A DNA stretch of 64,000 bases, taken from NCBI GenBank assembly GCA_932294355.1, contig OW028736.1, positions 35,996,323-36,060,322 of the forward strand, written 5' to 3'. Below, piece by piece: positions 63,735-64,000 of the stretch (its first letter is position 1; each line of letters starts with the position of its first letter). Under the pieces are notes generated by a model. It was not told the origin of the DNA and ran no database searches. It saw only the letters and a list, made by a program, of their open reading frames with translations. Source of the stretch: Aporophyla lueneburgensis (lineage: Eukaryota; Arthropoda; Insecta; Lepidoptera; Noctuidae). The position numbers were made by a program, and so were the translations under genes.

Positions 63735-64000
63735 AAATTTATCAGGCTCGCTTCGCTCTCTCTTGCGTTCTACATTCCCTTGATACTTGAGCTTTCCTTT
63801 TGGAACGATCAAAGAAAATCTATCCTTTCGGAGCGTGTGAAAAATCTTCGAGCTTGCTACGCTCGCTCTTGCATTCATAACTCTCATAGTTACCTGGGCT
63901 CTTCTGGCATAAATCAAGAATGTAACTCTTGTTTGAAAATATTAAACAAAACCGAACATAATCCAGATGAGTTGTTCAAATTTTCGAGCTCGCTTCGCTC
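63735..64000 (+). repeat. Degenerate tandem 'CGAGCTCGCTTCGCTC' repeat
   Basis: GCTCGCTTCGCTCTCTCTTG (63747), GCTTGCTACGCTCGCTCTTG (63853) and CGAGCTCGCTTCGCTC (63985) recur about every 105-135 bp and run off the right edge. Confidence 0.5.

Overview
The window is eukaryotic and almost certainly lepidopteran (moth or butterfly). It carries several repeat types I recognise from lepidopteran genomes: tRNA-headed SINEs, the CAGCAGTGGACGTC(A/T)T...(ATG)n LINE/SINE tail, short Helitron-like repeats with a cggcttcgcccgcg hairpin, a 5S rRNA-like SINE, and Jockey-like and CR1-like LINEs. It also has introns with GT..AG borders. No host gene lies in one uninterrupted reading frame. Nearly every long ORF belongs to a transposable element (TE). 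All family assignments come from reading the sequence; no searches were run.

Layout, left to right. 0.8-4.25 kb: a complete Transib DNA transposon with a 709-codon RAG1-core-like transposase, 325-bp inverted repeats and a 5-bp target duplication (TSD). 4.7-9.2 kb: a complete Ty3/Gypsy retrotransposon with apparently identical LTRs. 9.2-11.9 kb: SINE, LINE and Helitron-like fragments. 11.9-14.7 kb: a piggyBac-like element that has lost its catalytic core and carries a dispersed repeat, which is itself split by an 887-bp foldback element. 15.4-16 kb: a Tc1/mariner-type MITE. 16.0-16.9 kb: promoter, 5' UTR exon and first coding exon of a minus-strand host gene that runs leftwards. 17.1-18.7 kb: a 5S-like SINE and LINE pieces. 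18.9-28.6 kb: a deep TE nest. In it, two inverted copies of a MITE lie beside a Tc1 element (21.25-28.01 kb), which was split by a 5.1-kb MULE-like element encoding a broken DDE transposase and a separate ubiquitin-protease-like protein. 28.6-32.4 kb: Helitron-like repeats and a decayed Tc1 transposase. 32.4-37.2 kb: a second piggyBac-like, non-autonomous element containing two hAT-type elements.

38.9-50.6 kb holds the best host gene. It has five exons on the minus strand (start at 50544, stop at 39058), the splice phases match at every junction, and the predicted protein is 269 residues of unknown function. Its last intron contains a defective BEL/Pao retrotransposon (39.7-45.2 kb) with an internal 259-bp inverted duplication. 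Other introns hold Helitron-like repeats, a hAT MITE and a LINE tail. Right of this gene are a hAT element (52.3-53.3 kb), a 5'-truncated LINE (53.8-56.9 kb), a foldback MITE, a BEL solo LTR, a CR1-like LINE with ORF1, a partial endonuclease and RT (59.0-62.6 kb), and a short repetitive stretch at the right edge.

The host content is therefore two minus-strand genes in a TE-dense intronic and intergenic landscape. The TEs are of mixed age. The Transib and Gypsy elements look young and possibly functional; the BEL, piggyBac, Tc1 and MULE elements carry specific inactivating lesions.
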